Positions 1 through 8,868 are shown, counted from the first letter of the stretch. The stretch: DNA of 64,000 bases from Nocardia cyriacigeorgica (GCF_005863245.1 NZ_VBUT01000002.1:248001-312000), one strand, 5' to 3'. Made by a program: numbers and translations. Notes: generated by a model not told the origin, from the letters alone.

Positions 1-891
1 AGCTGTAACCCCATCACAATCGAATCGGTGCCCGACGCACCCGCTGAGCTCTGCGGCAACGTCATCGACCGCGAACGGGCCGTCCTGTTGATGATCGAAC
101 TACTGCTCTTCTCGCCGTGGGCAGACGGCAAGACCAAGTGGGTCGAGAAGGAGCGCCGTCACTCGCTCCGGGTTGCCGCAGGTATGTTCCCGAACCTGCG
201 CGACGACGACCTGCCGGTCATGGAGCGGGAAAGCGCCGCGATCATGCGCCGCTTGCGCCGGGCGTCGCTCAAATGGGGTCGTGTCGCGGTCGTATCCGTC
301 GCAGGGCTCGGTGCCGGCTTGCTCACCGCTGGCTGGGCGGCGCCCGCGATCGGCGCGGCGGTCGGCGGTGCCATGGGATTGTCCGGCGCCGCCGCGACTT
401 CCGCCGGGCTGGCCGCGCTCGGCGGCGGATCGCTCGCGGCCGGTGGTTTCGGTGTCGCCGGTGGCACCGCCCTCCTGACCGGATTGGGCGGTGTCGCGGG
501 GGCAAGCGTCGGTGCCGCGGGCGCGCGTCTGTCGCAGCGGACAGCGGGGCAGGTGATCACCGATGCCATCAAGCTGGACTTGGTGGCGCGCATGATCTTC
601 GATGAAGATGATGAGAAGGCACGTCGAGTAGCCGAGAGCCTCCAGCAGCGGATCGTCGAACTCGCCACCCTCACCAACCGCCTCGCCGACGAGATCCGCG
701 AATTGTCCAAAGACAAGGCCAGACTCACCGCCGAGAACCGCGAACTCCGCAAACGCCTGCGCCAGCAGTACGAGCAAACGCAGCTGGCTGAAACCGCCCT
801 CGACATAGTGGTGGACAGGCTGTCCGACGACCCCAGCGATGCCGACGACGACACCGATCCCGACGCCGCGCTGACCGAGGCCGACGCCTGA
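1..891 (+). CDS. Hypothetical protein with glycine-zipper membrane region and coiled coil (5' end possibly outside window)
   Basis: The frame is open to the left edge; the first start in the window is a GTG at 28, giving 287 residues, but the reading frame upstream of it is also free of stops, so the gene may be truncated. From that GTG, about residues 85-170 are a long Gly/Ala-rich stretch with small-residue spacing typical of glycine-zipper membrane segments (for example GAAVGGAMGLSGAAA). It follows a basic, charged N-terminal domain. About residues 195-255 form a Leu/Glu/Arg/Lys-rich coiled coil, and the tail is acidic. The stop overlaps the next ATG (TGATG), so translation is probably coupled. 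I do not recognise the family. A membrane-inserting or pore-like protein is an inference from composition. Confidence 0.7.
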   Translation, partial: SCNPITIESVPDAPAELCGNVIDRERAVLLMIELLLFSPWADGKTKWVEKERRHSLRVAAGMFPNLRDDDLPVMERESAAIMRRLRRASLKWGRVAVVSVAGLGAGLLTAGWAAPAIGAAVGGAMGLSGAAATSAGLAALGGGSLAAGGFGVAGGTALLTGLGGVAGASVGAAGARLSQRTAGQVITDAIKLDLVARMIFDEDDEKARRVAESLQQRIVELATLTNRLADEIRELSKDKARLTAENRELRKRLRQQYEQTQLAETALDIVVDRLSDDPSDADDDTDPDAALTEADA

Positions 892-2120
892 TGGACGAGC
901 ACCTCGAACGCAACTTCGACACCCAGAATCGCCGTCTCGACGACATCGAATCGACCATCCACGCTCTGCTCGAAGGCCGCGATGTCGACCCGCTCCCGGT
1001 CCCGGAAACCGCAGGGCCCCAGAGCTACGACGAACTGACCCGCGACAACGACCGCCTCCGAGCCGACCGCGGCTGGTTCGAGATCGATTTCGACGCCGCA
1101 CTGACCGCCGAACAACGAGACGCCTTCGAACGCTGGCGAACCAGCACCCGGATCGAATGGAGCACAGCCGATCTCGCGGCGGTCGGCGTCGCCAGCTTCA
1201 TCGGAATGACCGCCACGTGGTTCGACACCGGAGTCGACGGCGTCGTTCTCGGGCAACTCCAGAAGCTCGGTCGAACGAAACTGCTCCGCACATGGGACAA
1301 GGCCGGTAAACGTCTACCCATCGACTACATGGGCCCCGGCTTCGGCGGCAAAGCCCACCGCGTGCGCTCGGCCGGCCACGACCTCTTCCGGATCTTCGAG
1401 TCGACACAGCAGATCATGGACGCCGAATTCCGCGGCATCCGCTGGAAAGACGGCAAGAAATCGACCGTCCGAGTCTCCGACCGCTTCCGCGGCGACCTCG
1501 ACAACTTCGCCGACGCCCTCATAGTCCTTCTCAAACACCTCGCCGCCGACATGGTCACCCCCATGGGCCTGCCCATGCCTGGCTCATCACTGCTCTATGA
1601 CCTCAACGACCGCGAGCTGCGAAAGCTCATCCACCAGGCATATCAGGGAACTTCCACCGGAAACGGTCTGAATCTGCGCTCCGGCCTCCTCTCTGCTGGA
1701 CTGCCCGCGATCTGCACCGAGGTGATCATCCGGCTACACGTGCACGCCGCCGCCTACGAGCTCACCGGCTCGACAGCTCTGGATCAGGCCCAGCAAGCTC
1801 GCCGATCAGAGCTTCTGCTCGCAGCCCACTCGATGGTCGGTGCGGCTTCTGTCGGCAAGTCCGTCGCCCGAGCGCTCAGCTTGGACGGCGACAAGAAGTA
1901 CGCGGCGGTCCGGCATGTGAACGTGCCGGTCCTGCTGAGGACGGCGGGGTTGGCGGCTGCCGTTGTCCGGGATGCGACGGCTCGCGCGAACACCGGAGCG
2001 GCTACGTGGGATGAACTGCTCACTCGCACCGGGGGGCCGTCTCCGCTCGCGGTAGAACTAGCGGAATCGATTCAGCGAGAGTGTGAAAACGGTTCGGGTG
2101 CTCGGCTGAACGAGTCTTGA
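891..2120 (+). CDS. Hypothetical protein, partner of the preceding membrane-like protein
   Basis: 409 residues, starting at the ATG that overlaps the upstream stop. The N-terminus (residues 1-30) is charged and heptad-like. The remainder is a mixed alpha/beta soluble protein with a hydrophobic, alanine-rich C-terminal half (about 290-390). No catalytic motif was recognised. The one-base overlap says the two products are made together and probably act together. Function unknown. Confidence 0.75.
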   Translation: MDEHLERNFDTQNRRLDDIESTIHALLEGRDVDPLPVPETAGPQSYDELTRDNDRLRADRGWFEIDFDAALTAEQRDAFERWRTSTRIEWSTADLAAVGVASFIGMTATWFDTGVDGVVLGQLQKLGRTKLLRTWDKAGKRLPIDYMGPGFGGKAHRVRSAGHDLFRIFESTQQIMDAEFRGIRWKDGKKSTVRVSDRFRGDLDNFADALIVLLKHLAADMVTPMGLPMPGSSLLYDLNDRELRKLIHQAYQGTSTGNGLNLRSGLLSAGLPAICTEVIIRLHVHAAAYELTGSTALDQAQQARRSELLLAAHSMVGAASVGKSVARALSLDGDKKYAAVRHVNVPVLLRTAGLAAAVVRDATARANTGAATWDELLTRTGGPSPLAVELAESIQRECENGSGARLNES

Positions 2121-2340
2121 CCACCGAGCCCTCAGCTCGAGTTCTGTGTCTCCGTTCGTCCGTAGTGTGTGCCGATGAATCGCCGAAACGCTGCTGCCGC
2201 GCCACAGCGGTCAGGCAGGTCCGCACTGCTAGCCGATGTGCGGTGTGCCGAAACCACGCGTTCGCCGTTCGACGTTGATCTCCTGGTGCCCCGGCGTCGC
2301 GTCCTGGCGTCCTGATCGGCCAGTCGGCAGGATGGTCCGC

Positions 2341-3084
2341 ATGCCCGCTACTCCCGAGAGCCCTGTCGAGTCCACTGATGCGCCCGTGGAAAACGACTAC
2401 GACAGCTTTGCCGAGGGCTATACAGCCGAAACCGAGACCAACCTCATCAACGGCTATTACGCGAGACCGGCGATCGTCGCCCTGGCCGGAGATGTGGCCG
2501 GCAGGCAGATCCTCGACGCAGGGTGTGGTTCCGGCCCAATATTCGCAGCGCTGCGCGACCGAGGCGCAACAATGACCGGCTTCGACTCCAGCGCCAAAAT
2601 GGTGGAGCTGGCACGGCGGCGACTCGGCGCTGACGCTGCCCTGCACGTCGCCGATATCGCCGGTCCGCTACCGTTTCCCGACGGCGCATTCGACGACGCG
2701 ATCGCGTCACTGGTCCTGCACTACCTGGAGGACTGGACCGCACCGCTGGCCGAGCTGCGGCGCGTGCTCAGGCTCGGCGGTCGGTTGATCGTGGCCGTCA
2801 ACCATCCCTTCGTCTTCAAACTGGGCTATCCCGAAGCCGACTACTTCGCCACCGTCAAGCACTCCGAGGAGTACACCTTCGACGGTCAGAAAGCCGTGCT
2901 CACCTACTGGCATCGCCCGTTGCACGCCATGACGGACGCATTCATTGCTGCTGGCTTCCGCACAGCGGTGATCAGCGAACCACCACCGGCACCGGAAGCT
3001 CGGGATCTGTTCCCCGGCGCCCTGCCGAAGTCATCCTCCGGCAGGTTCCTGAGCTTCCTGTTTTTCGTCCTGGAAGCCGTCTAG
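2341..3084 (+). CDS. Class I SAM-dependent methyltransferase
   Basis: 247 residues from the ATG at 2341. The frame extends further upstream, but GGCAGGA at 2326-2332 lies 8 bases before this ATG and supports it. The glycine-rich motif I ILDAGCGSG (residues 57-65) binds S-adenosylmethionine. The acidic end of strand 2 (GFDSSAKMVELA) and a DDAIASLVLHYLEDW stretch (motif IV region) follow, as in UbiE/Methyltransf_11 proteins acting on small molecules. The substrate cannot be read from the sequence. The gene appears monocistronic. Confidence 0.9.
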   Translation: MPATPESPVESTDAPVENDYDSFAEGYTAETETNLINGYYARPAIVALAGDVAGRQILDAGCGSGPIFAALRDRGATMTGFDSSAKMVELARRRLGADAALHVADIAGPLPFPDGAFDDAIASLVLHYLEDWTAPLAELRRVLRLGGRLIVAVNHPFVFKLGYPEADYFATVKHSEEYTFDGQKAVLTYWHRPLHAMTDAFIAAGFRTAVISEPPPAPEARDLFPGALPKSSSGRFLSFLFFVLEAV

Positions 3085-3344
3085 CGAGCCCTGCATCGAA
3101 CACATCGCTTACTCGGATCGGTCCCCACAGCAATCTCGCGGATCAGCAGAAGTGGCGGCGGCGTGGGTTGTATCCTCGGCGATCGCGTCCTCATGCAGGA
3201 ATGGCGTGTGATCAGCGAACCATGCGATGGCCTCCTGCTGACGGACAACGATTTGTTCTGCGGTGCACACGGGCTCGACTCTCGTTGGGAGAACATGCCA
3301 CGCCACCCAGATCGATCCCGATGCCAACGATGAAGGGAGCGGAT

Positions 3345-3644
3345 ATGCCGCGTACAACGCAGTTGCGGACATACACGATCCGCGAGGGGCTCCTCGACGA
3401 GTGGGCAGCCAAGTGGCGGGATCTGGTAGTGCCTTTGCGTCTGGAACTCGGCTTCGAGATCGGTGGCGCCTGGCTGGACTACGAACGCAGCCAGTTCATC
3501 TGGCTGATCTCCTATGACGGCGACGATACGTTCGAAGAAGCCAATGCGCGGTACTGGGCATCGCCGAGAAGAGATGCACTCGGACTCGATCCCGCGCACT
3601 ACCTGACTGCGCGGGACGTGCAGGTGGTGGAAGCGGTTCAGTGA
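3345..3644 (+). CDS. NIPSNAP-family-like protein
   Basis: 99 residues. The ATG at 3345 follows a GGGAG ribosome-binding site about 7 bases upstream; longer in-frame starts lack one. The sequence starts with TQLRTYTIREGLLDEW, the opening beta strand/helix of NIPSNAP-type ferredoxin-like (dimeric alpha/beta barrel) proteins, and contains a W-rich middle and a conserved-looking FEEANARYWASPRRDALG segment. Such proteins are usually small dimeric proteins of unclear biochemical role. About 260 bp separate it from the methyltransferase. Confidence 0.75.
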   Translation: MPRTTQLRTYTIREGLLDEWAAKWRDLVVPLRLELGFEIGGAWLDYERSQFIWLISYDGDDTFEEANARYWASPRRDALGLDPAHYLTARDVQVVEAVQ

Positions 3645-3733
3645 GTCAGGGCAAGTTCTGAGGAACCTCGACGCCGAGGATCAGTGTGGGCGTCCAGGCA
3701 TTCTGGCTTGTGAACGCCGTACACACCGGATAC

Positions 3734-3928
3734 CTATTCGTTCAGGTAGCGCTCGACCTCGCCGAGGGAAGCGGATTCGAACAGCCGCTCGCCGTCCTCG
3801 AGGTCCACGAGCGTCCATCGGCAGGGTTCCTTCGGTTCGGCTATGAGCTGGTATCCGGCGCGGCGGGCTCGGGCCATCAGGAAGCGCAGGCGGGCGGTGT
3901 CCGGGGCGACGCGATGGTCGTCGGTCAC
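3734..3928 (-). CDS. Small conserved-type hypothetical protein
   Basis: 64 residues from a GTG at 3928 preceded by a strong AGGAGG site. The start overlaps the stop of the upstream 52-residue gene (GTGA), so the genes are coupled. The sequence is arginine-rich at the N-terminus and has a compact WTLVDLEDGERLFES core, ending SLGEVERYLNE. This is the last gene of a four-gene minus-strand cluster divergent from the XRE regulator. Function unknown. Confidence 0.7.
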   Translation of the reverse strand: MTDDHRVAPDTARLRFLMARARRAGYQLIAEPKEPCRWTLVDLEDGERLFESASLGEVERYLNE

Positions 3929-4083
3929 TGCGGCCTCCTGTTGGTCGTGGTCTGCCATTGGCGCAAGGCCTCGGCGATTCGCGTCAACTCGGTGAGGTCA
4001 CGGGGTGGTTGGCACACCAGACGGACTCTCGGCGAGGGGATCTGGGTTCGGCCGGGCTCTCGCCGCGGCAATTCCTCGAGCAT
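3925..4083 (-). CDS. Small hypothetical protein in the XRE-divergent cluster
   Basis: 52 residues (begins MLEELPRREPGRTQ). Its ATG at 4083 has the ideal site GGAGG a few bases upstream, and its TGA overlaps the GTG of the following gene. It contains a short PSPRVRLVCQPPRDL segment and a C-terminal helix. It is short and easily missed, but the ribosome-binding site and 4-base overlap support it. Function unknown. Confidence 0.6.
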   Translation of the reverse strand: MLEELPRREPGRTQIPSPRVRLVCQPPRDLTELTRIAEALRQWQTTTNRRPQ

Positions 4084-4102
4084 GCGTTCCTCCAGATTTT
4101 GG

Positions 4103-4303
4103 TCAGAAGCCCATATGCGGCCGGTCGGCGGGCACCATGCGGCGCGCGGCCACCAGGCGGGCTTTGGCTTGTTGTTTGATCGGGCACACGGAGATCGGGC
4201 ATTCGATGTGCTGCTGCATGACCGTGTGCGCTCGTTCGATGGTCATGGTCGGCACGCGGCGGTGTTCGGTGATGGACAGTCCGAACATGCCCGGTGACGT
4301 CAT
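4103..4303 (-). CDS. Small hypothetical protein with paired cysteines
   Basis: 66 residues, starting at an ATG that overlaps the stop of the upstream gene (ATGA). It contains THTVMQQH-type helix residues and a CPISVCPIK motif (two cysteines four apart plus prolines) around residue 35-43, which could bind a metal, followed by a basic helix. It lies 19 bases before the next small gene, within one transcription unit. Function unknown. Confidence 0.65.
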   Translation of the reverse strand: MTSPGMFGLSITEHRRVPTMTIERAHTVMQQHIECPISVCPIKQQAKARLVAARRMVPADRPHMGF

Positions 4304-4869
4304 CGGGCCGGCGCGGAAGTCGGGACGCTTCGACAGCTTGTGCGGGCGGTGCAGGCGCGAATTGAATCGATAACCGCCAGGCCGGAAGGGCGGATCGTGC
4401 AGGGCGGGAGGTGAATCCAGCGGCGGAAGAGTTCGCCGCGGTCGCTGGGGGAGGGGAGCGCTATGGTGGCGCCGGATCGGACGATGGATACGTTCAGGCG
4501 GAACATTTCGGCGAATAGGGCGGTCTCGTCGGGAATGTCGGGTTCGACGAGGAAGCTCCAGCGGCCCGACCGGACGTGAGAGATGATCGGCCCGGCACCG
4601 GAACCGGCGTCATGGTTGCGACAGCGTTCGAGGTCGGATTTGACGGCGAGCCCGAGCGCCGACGGCATCATCAGCGCCCAAACCTGCTCTGCCGGCACAA
4701 CGATGCGGCCGAGTTCGGTCGGGTGTATCCAGGCCGGCAGACCGCAGACGACGTGTAGTACCGGCAGCGAGTGCGTGGCGTGTCGCCGAATGGAACATGC
4801 TCCATTGCAAGGACCTTCGGTGTTTCGAGGGTGGATTGGAAGCGCCCGGCCCGGTGCGATGACGGACAC
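4300..4869 (-). CDS. Hypothetical protein, first gene of the cluster divergent from the XRE regulator
   Basis: 189 residues if translation begins at the GTG at 4869. The true start is uncertain because the first 35 residues look less protein-like than the rest. The core from GLPAWIHPTELGRIVVP to LFRRWIHLPPCTIRPS is globular, with W and P landmarks, and resembles small actinobacterial proteins found beside XRE/DUF397 loci. The stop overlaps the next ATG. No enzymatic motif was recognised. It lies head-to-head with the XRE gene across about 190 bp that should hold both promoters. Confidence 0.6.
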   Translation of the reverse strand: MSVIAPGRALPIHPRNTEGPCNGACSIRRHATHSLPVLHVVCGLPAWIHPTELGRIVVPAEQVWALMMPSALGLAVKSDLERCRNHDAGSGAGPIISHVRSGRWSFLVEPDIPDETALFAEMFRLNVSIVRSGATIALPSPSDRGELFRRWIHLPPCTIRPSGLAVIDSIRACTARTSCRSVPTSAPAR

Positions 4870-5061
4870 CGGAGCGGGAGTTACGGAACGGATTCGGGGC
4901 GTCTCCCTACCGGGCGCAGATCCAGTTGACCACCATCGACAGCCATCGGGAACATTCCTGAGGGAGTTTTCTCGATCCCGCGGCGAAAGTTCCCGAGCGC
5001 CGTCACAATTGGTTCCAGTACGAACCCGAATCGTCCGCGCAACCCACTACGGAGCACCACG

Positions 5062-5958
5062 ATGACCGCGAGTTCGACCACAACCAACTCCACGCTCCCG
5101 CGCCGCATCCTCGCGGGACTACTCCGCGAGAAACGAATAGCCGCCGGGATCTCGGTGGAGGCAGCCCGGCAAGCGATCGGCGTCTCGAAGCAGACCTTCT
5201 GGAGGATGGAGACCGGGCAGCCGACGAAGATCAACCCGCTGTTTATCAGCCACCTGGCGCAGATGTACCGGGTGGACGACGAGACCGCCGACATCTTCAT
5301 GGCGCTCGTCGAGGAAACGCATGCCAAGGGCTGGTGGCACGCATTCGGCGACAGCATCCCGCGAGACTTCGATCTCTACATCGGGCTCCAAGATGCGGCG
5401 AAGCGGCTCAGCTCCTACCACACGATTCTGCTGCCGGGGATCCTGCAGACGACCGAGTACCGCCGTGAGATTCACTGGGCGGAGTTCCCTGGCATGCCTT
5501 CGGACGAGATCGAACAACGGCTCCAGCTTCATGTCGAACGGCGGGCGCGGCTCTACGACGCCGACCGGCCGCTCACTGTCGACACGTTCCTGGATGAGGC
5601 GCTCCTTCGTCGGATGGTTGGCTCATCGGGGGTGATGGTCGGCCAACTCCAGCATCTGCTGGAGCTTGATCTCCTGCCGAACGTGTCCATCAGGGTTGTC
5701 CCGATGACGACCCGGCGACATAAGGGCATCTTGACCGGTGCGTTCGTATTGCTGGAGTTCCCTCGCCACCTGACAGCGAACCTCACTGAGCCGCCGGTCG
5801 TCTACATCGAGCAGTACACGGGCGCTCTCTACCTGGAAAAGCCGGACGAGGTGCAGCAATACCGGACTGCGTATGCTGACATTCAGCGCGTGTCGCTGGA
5901 TCAGGAGGGCAGCCGTCGGCTGATCCAGCAGCTAGCCGATGAGCTGTCCAGTGAGTGA
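5062..5958 (+). CDS. XRE-family regulator with DUF5753 domain
   Basis: 298 residues; ATG with GGAG 7 bases upstream. An XRE-type helix-turn-helix occupies about residues 15-70 (REKRIAAGISVEAARQAIGVSKQTFWRMETGQ). It is followed by a DUF5753 ligand/partner domain (about 95-285) with the usual SYHTILLPGILQTTEYRR and the central V-P-M-T region. In actinobacteria these proteins (Scr1/BldB-associated type) pair with DUF397 proteins in toxin-antitoxin-like or developmental switches. Two DUF397 genes follow directly, 12 bp and 58 bp downstream of each preceding gene. Confidence 0.9.
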   Translation: MTASSTTTNSTLPRRILAGLLREKRIAAGISVEAARQAIGVSKQTFWRMETGQPTKINPLFISHLAQMYRVDDETADIFMALVEETHAKGWWHAFGDSIPRDFDLYIGLQDAAKRLSSYHTILLPGILQTTEYRREIHWAEFPGMPSDEIEQRLQLHVERRARLYDADRPLTVDTFLDEALLRRMVGSSGVMVGQLQHLLELDLLPNVSIRVVPMTTRRHKGILTGAFVLLEFPRHLTANLTEPPVVYIEQYTGALYLEKPDEVQQYRTAYADIQRVSLDQEGSRRLIQQLADELSSE

Positions 5959-5970
5959 GGAGTTGTCCCG

Positions 5971-6177
5971 GTGAGTGTCGATCTATCCGGAGCCCGCTGG
6001 TTCAAGAGCAGCCGGAGTACGGCAAGTCGCGACTGTGTGGAGGTGGCGTACCTGGTGAATTCCGCAGTCGGTGTCCGTGACTCGAAGAACCCCACCGGTC
6101 CCGCCCTCGTCTTCACTCCGGCAGCCTGGGACAGTTTCACCGCGGCAATCCGGCGCGGCGAACTCGGGTCAGCCTAA
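5971..6177 (+). CDS. DUF397 domain-containing protein (copy 1)
   Basis: 68 residues; a complete single DUF397 domain with the signature ARWFKSSRS near the N-terminus, CVEVAYL, VRDSKNPTGP and the closing FTAAIRRGELG. It begins 12 bases after the XRE gene, so it is cotranscribed. Family members are thought to interact with the partner XRE/DUF5753 protein. Confidence 0.9.
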   Translation: MSVDLSGARWFKSSRSTASRDCVEVAYLVNSAVGVRDSKNPTGPALVFTPAAWDSFTAAIRRGELGSA

Positions 6178-6235
6178 CTTCTTGACGAGGCCGAATGCCG
6201 TGCGATAAGCCTCGATCTTGTAGAGGAGTGCGACC

Positions 6236-6442
6236 GTGTCGGCTGAACTATCCCACGCCCGCTGGTTCAAGAGCAGCCGGAGCGCGCCGACGAAGGATTG
6301 CGTGGAGGTTGCGTTCTTGGATTCGGCGGGTGTGGGAGTGCGCGACTCGAAGAACCCCACTGGCCTCGCCCTCGTCTTCACTCCGGCGGAATGGGACGGT
6401 TTCACCGCGGCAATCCGGCGCGGCGAACTCGGGTCAGCCTAA
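6236..6442 (+). CDS. DUF397 domain-containing protein (copy 2)
   Basis: 68 residues, same length as the copy 58 bp upstream and about three quarters identical to it (shared WFKSSRS, DCVEVA, GVRDSKNPTG, ALVFTPA, FTAAIRRGELGSA). GTG start after TAGAGGAG. It is evidently a tandem gene duplication; differences cluster in the middle (SAPTKD, DSAGV). It closes the regulator operon. Confidence 0.9.
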   Translation: MSAELSHARWFKSSRSAPTKDCVEVAFLDSAGVGVRDSKNPTGLALVFTPAEWDGFTAAIRRGELGSA

Positions 6443-6465
6443 CTTCTGGCTGCGGCCCGGCCGTG

Positions 6466-6492
6466 CTTCCCTCGGGATCGCATTCGAGGAAG
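6466..6492. terminator. Putative hairpin between convergent DUF397 and helicase genes
   Basis: CTTCCCTCG and CGAGGAAG can pair with one bulged C around a 10-base loop. It sits in the 56-bp gap between convergent genes. There is no U-run, as is common in high-GC actinobacteria. Confidence 0.4.
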
Positions 6493-6498
6493 GACGAT

Positions 6499-8730
6499 TT
6501 ACGGCGTGTGGCTGCGCTGGATCACCACCAGCTCGTCCCGGGCACGGCTCGCGGAGACGTAGAGGAGCGACCTTTCACGCAACAGAGCGTTTGGGTTCTC
6601 GCTCTGCTCGATGACATCCTTTCCAGGGGCGACCGTGAACTGGGGTCCGACTCCGGTCAGGATGACTCGCGAAAACTCCATTCCCTTCGCGCGGTGCATG
6701 GTCAGCACCGGAACATATCCGGCACTGATGGAGTGTTCTTCGTATTCGGCAGCATCGATGCCGTGTCGGCACAGGTACCGTGTCACGGTCTTGCGGCGCT
6801 GACGACTACGAGTGAGGACCGCCAGCGTATTCGGTGCATGGCCGGCCGCAAGCCATTCGCGAAGGCGGGCCGCGATGGCCGAGAGCTCCTCGGAGGCAGG
6901 CAGCGTCAGGATGACCGGCGGAGGTCCGAGGCGCGCCGACCGGTATCCGGTGGTCGAGTCCAGTTCGCCTTCGAGGTCGAGGTACGACCCGTCCGCAAGG
7001 AGATTGACCGCGAAACGCAAGGTCTGCTCGGTAGTCCGGTAGTTCAAGGTCAGCCTGCGTGATCGCCCTACGATGTTGATGCCCAGATCGCTCAGGCACA
7101 GCGGCTCGGTGAAGATCCGTTGGTGTGGATCCTCTGCCACGAACAGGTCGTCAGGGCCCTCGTCGGCCATCGCGCGCAGGAACATCCAATGCGTCGCAGT
7201 GAGATCTTGCCCTTCGTCCACCAGAATGTGATCGGCGATCCTTTCCGCGGTTGTCTCCGCACGCAGTCGCAGGCACTCCGCAGCTACCGCGAGAACCTCC
7301 GGATAGCTGGAGAAGCGCCGTCGCCTGCAGATCTCCCGGAATTCCTCGACGGTCTGCCATACCCGGATCCGTTGCGCGCGAGTCAAACGAACCTTGCGGC
7401 CGCGTCGCGGTAGGCGCAGGTAGTCGGCCTTTGTACGCACTCGCCGGGCGAGAAACACATTGACGTATTCGCTGTCGAGGAATTCGGCGGACCGGACCTG
7501 CGGATCCGGATCTTTGTCGAGCCCAGTCGATTTCATAGCCCTGGACCACGCATCGTGGATCGTGCGGTTGCCGGCTCGGGCGCGCAATGCCGCTGAGGTC
7601 CGCGTCCCGAGCACGTCCGACACCGCGTTATCCAGGTCGTCTGCGTGGTTGACGATATCGTGGGCGAGCTTGTCGATACTCCGCACATAGATTCCGGCGC
7701 TGCCGACAGACCGGGCAAGCGCGACATCCGGATCGAGTATTCGCAGGTTCTGTTCGAGCACTTGCGCAAGCCCTGTGTTGAACGTTGTCAAGAGGATGCG
7801 CGCGTTCGGATTGCGCTTCCACAGGCGGTGTGCGCGATGAATCAGCACCACGGTCTTACCTGTGCCCGCGCCACCGGACAGTCTGAAAACGCCGTTGTAG
7901 TGCCGTTCGGCGTAGCGGCGCTGCACAGGGTGCAGGAAGGTTCGCCATGCCGTGAAGTCGCCCTCTTCGATAACTCGGCGCAATTCCTGGGTGTCGTCGC
8001 CGATATAGGCGAAGTGCATCTTCGAGGTCGGATGGTCGAGCGCGGCGACGATTTGCCGCTCTTCGTCCAGCGCGTTATCGACGCCAGTCGTGCCGAGGTG
8101 GTATCGCTGGCGGATATCGGCGACCGATCCCCCCGCAGCCAGGTCCAGTAGAACATCGCTTTGCCAGCTCCCCGCTTCGACTCCGGCGGAGTGCGCGATA
8201 TCGGCGAGGGTGGTGTGGTCGGTAGCGGCGAGCGCACGCTCCGCGATTGCCCGATCCAGGCCGAGGTGGTCGACGAGATCACCGGCCGTGTGCCCGAAGC
8301 CGGTGAGAATCGATGTCGGTGGCCGTGCCACCTCAACCGCGTCGTGATCGCGGTACTCGGGGCGGGCAGAGATATTCGCGCGGACGCTGCTGCCGTCGAC
8401 GGCGCACTCGAGCACACCGGATACCGGGTTGACCCGAAGGATCGAGTTCTGGGCCGCCGCTCTTGCGTCTTCATGCTTCCACGCACCGGTGAAGATGTAG
8501 GTGGTGTTACCTTCCGCCGGGTCGATACGGAACACGATCGCGCTGTGGTGGCTGTCGATCCGGCCGAGCCGGACCCGCTGGTCGCGTGCGTTGTCGACCT
8601 GCTCGAGGTAGCTGGCGGCGGCCGAGCCGTCAGCGGTGCGGAGGTGGTCCAGAAAGTCGTAGATCTTGGATTTCGCGGCCGTGCTGAGTTGCCGGGCGCC
8701 CGTGATGCGGGCAAGAACTATGTCGGCCAT
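6499..8730 (-). CDS. UvrD/Rep-like SF1 helicase with N-terminal RelE/ParE-like domain
   Basis: 743 residues; ATG preceded by GGAGGTG. The first ~105 residues (SKIYDFLDHLR, VRLGRIDSHHSAIVFRID, TYIFTGAWKHEDA) have the strand-helix pattern and length of RelE/ParE toxin folds. A helical linker follows, then a UvrD-type helicase: Walker A GGAGTGKTVV near residue 288, motif II VDEGQD near 505 (Gly where Ala is usual), LNYRTTEQTLRFA (motif IV region), LTMHRAKGMEF and a LLYVSASRARDEL motif VI. It lies 138 bp downstream of the OLD-type nuclease on the same strand, an order seen in Gabija (nuclease then helicase). A paralogue closes the island at 26.6-28.8 kb. Nuclease activity of the helicase part is not indicated. 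Confidence 0.88.
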   Translation of the reverse strand: MADIVLARITGARQLSTAAKSKIYDFLDHLRTADGSAAASYLEQVDNARDQRVRLGRIDSHHSAIVFRIDPAEGNTTYIFTGAWKHEDARAAAQNSILRVNPVSGVLECAVDGSSVRANISARPEYRDHDAVEVARPPTSILTGFGHTAGDLVDHLGLDRAIAERALAATDHTTLADIAHSAGVEAGSWQSDVLLDLAAGGSVADIRQRYHLGTTGVDNALDEERQIVAALDHPTSKMHFAYIGDDTQELRRVIEEGDFTAWRTFLHPVQRRYAERHYNGVFRLSGGAGTGKTVVLIHRAHRLWKRNPNARILLTTFNTGLAQVLEQNLRILDPDVALARSVGSAGIYVRSIDKLAHDIVNHADDLDNAVSDVLGTRTSAALRARAGNRTIHDAWSRAMKSTGLDKDPDPQVRSAEFLDSEYVNVFLARRVRTKADYLRLPRRGRKVRLTRAQRIRVWQTVEEFREICRRRRFSSYPEVLAVAAECLRLRAETTAERIADHILVDEGQDLTATHWMFLRAMADEGPDDLFVAEDPHQRIFTEPLCLSDLGINIVGRSRRLTLNYRTTEQTLRFAVNLLADGSYLDLEGELDSTTGYRSARLGPPPVILTLPASEELSAIAARLREWLAAGHAPNTLAVLTRSRQRRKTVTRYLCRHGIDAAEYEEHSISAGYVPVLTMHRAKGMEFSRVILTGVGPQFTVAPGKDVIEQSENPNALLRERSLLYVSASRARDELVVIQRSHTP

Positions 8731-8868
8731 GTCACCACACCTCCACCACTGTTACTGCCGCACCTGACACCTTGTCATCTGCCGGGTTGCCGTCCGAGTA
8801 CCGGTCCACCGGTCCACCGGCCGGCGTCGATGCACGGTCTGTGATCGCAGTCGATCCGCGGCCGCGGG

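Noticed and set aside
100..1256. Long minus-strand frames opposite the first two genes
   Set aside because: They are shadows with Arg/Ser/Pro-rich composition, no ribosome-binding sites, and the plus-strand frames have better coding bias and a coupled overlap.
3109..3372. Minus-strand frame of 87 residues between the methyltransferase and NIPSNAP-like genes
   Set aside because: Part of it (TAEQIVVRQQEAIAWFADHTPF) looks protein-like, but it overlaps the NIPSNAP start, lacks a clear ribosome-binding site and has mixed third-position bias; possibly a remnant, not strong enough to annotate.
4925..4960. TTGACC-based promoter upstream of the XRE gene
   Set aside because: A -10 at the right spacing (GAACAT) is poor; cannot be supported.
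8780..8830. Short repeated CCGGTCCA units near 8800
   Set aside because: Only two to three imperfect copies; too small for a repeat array or CRISPR.
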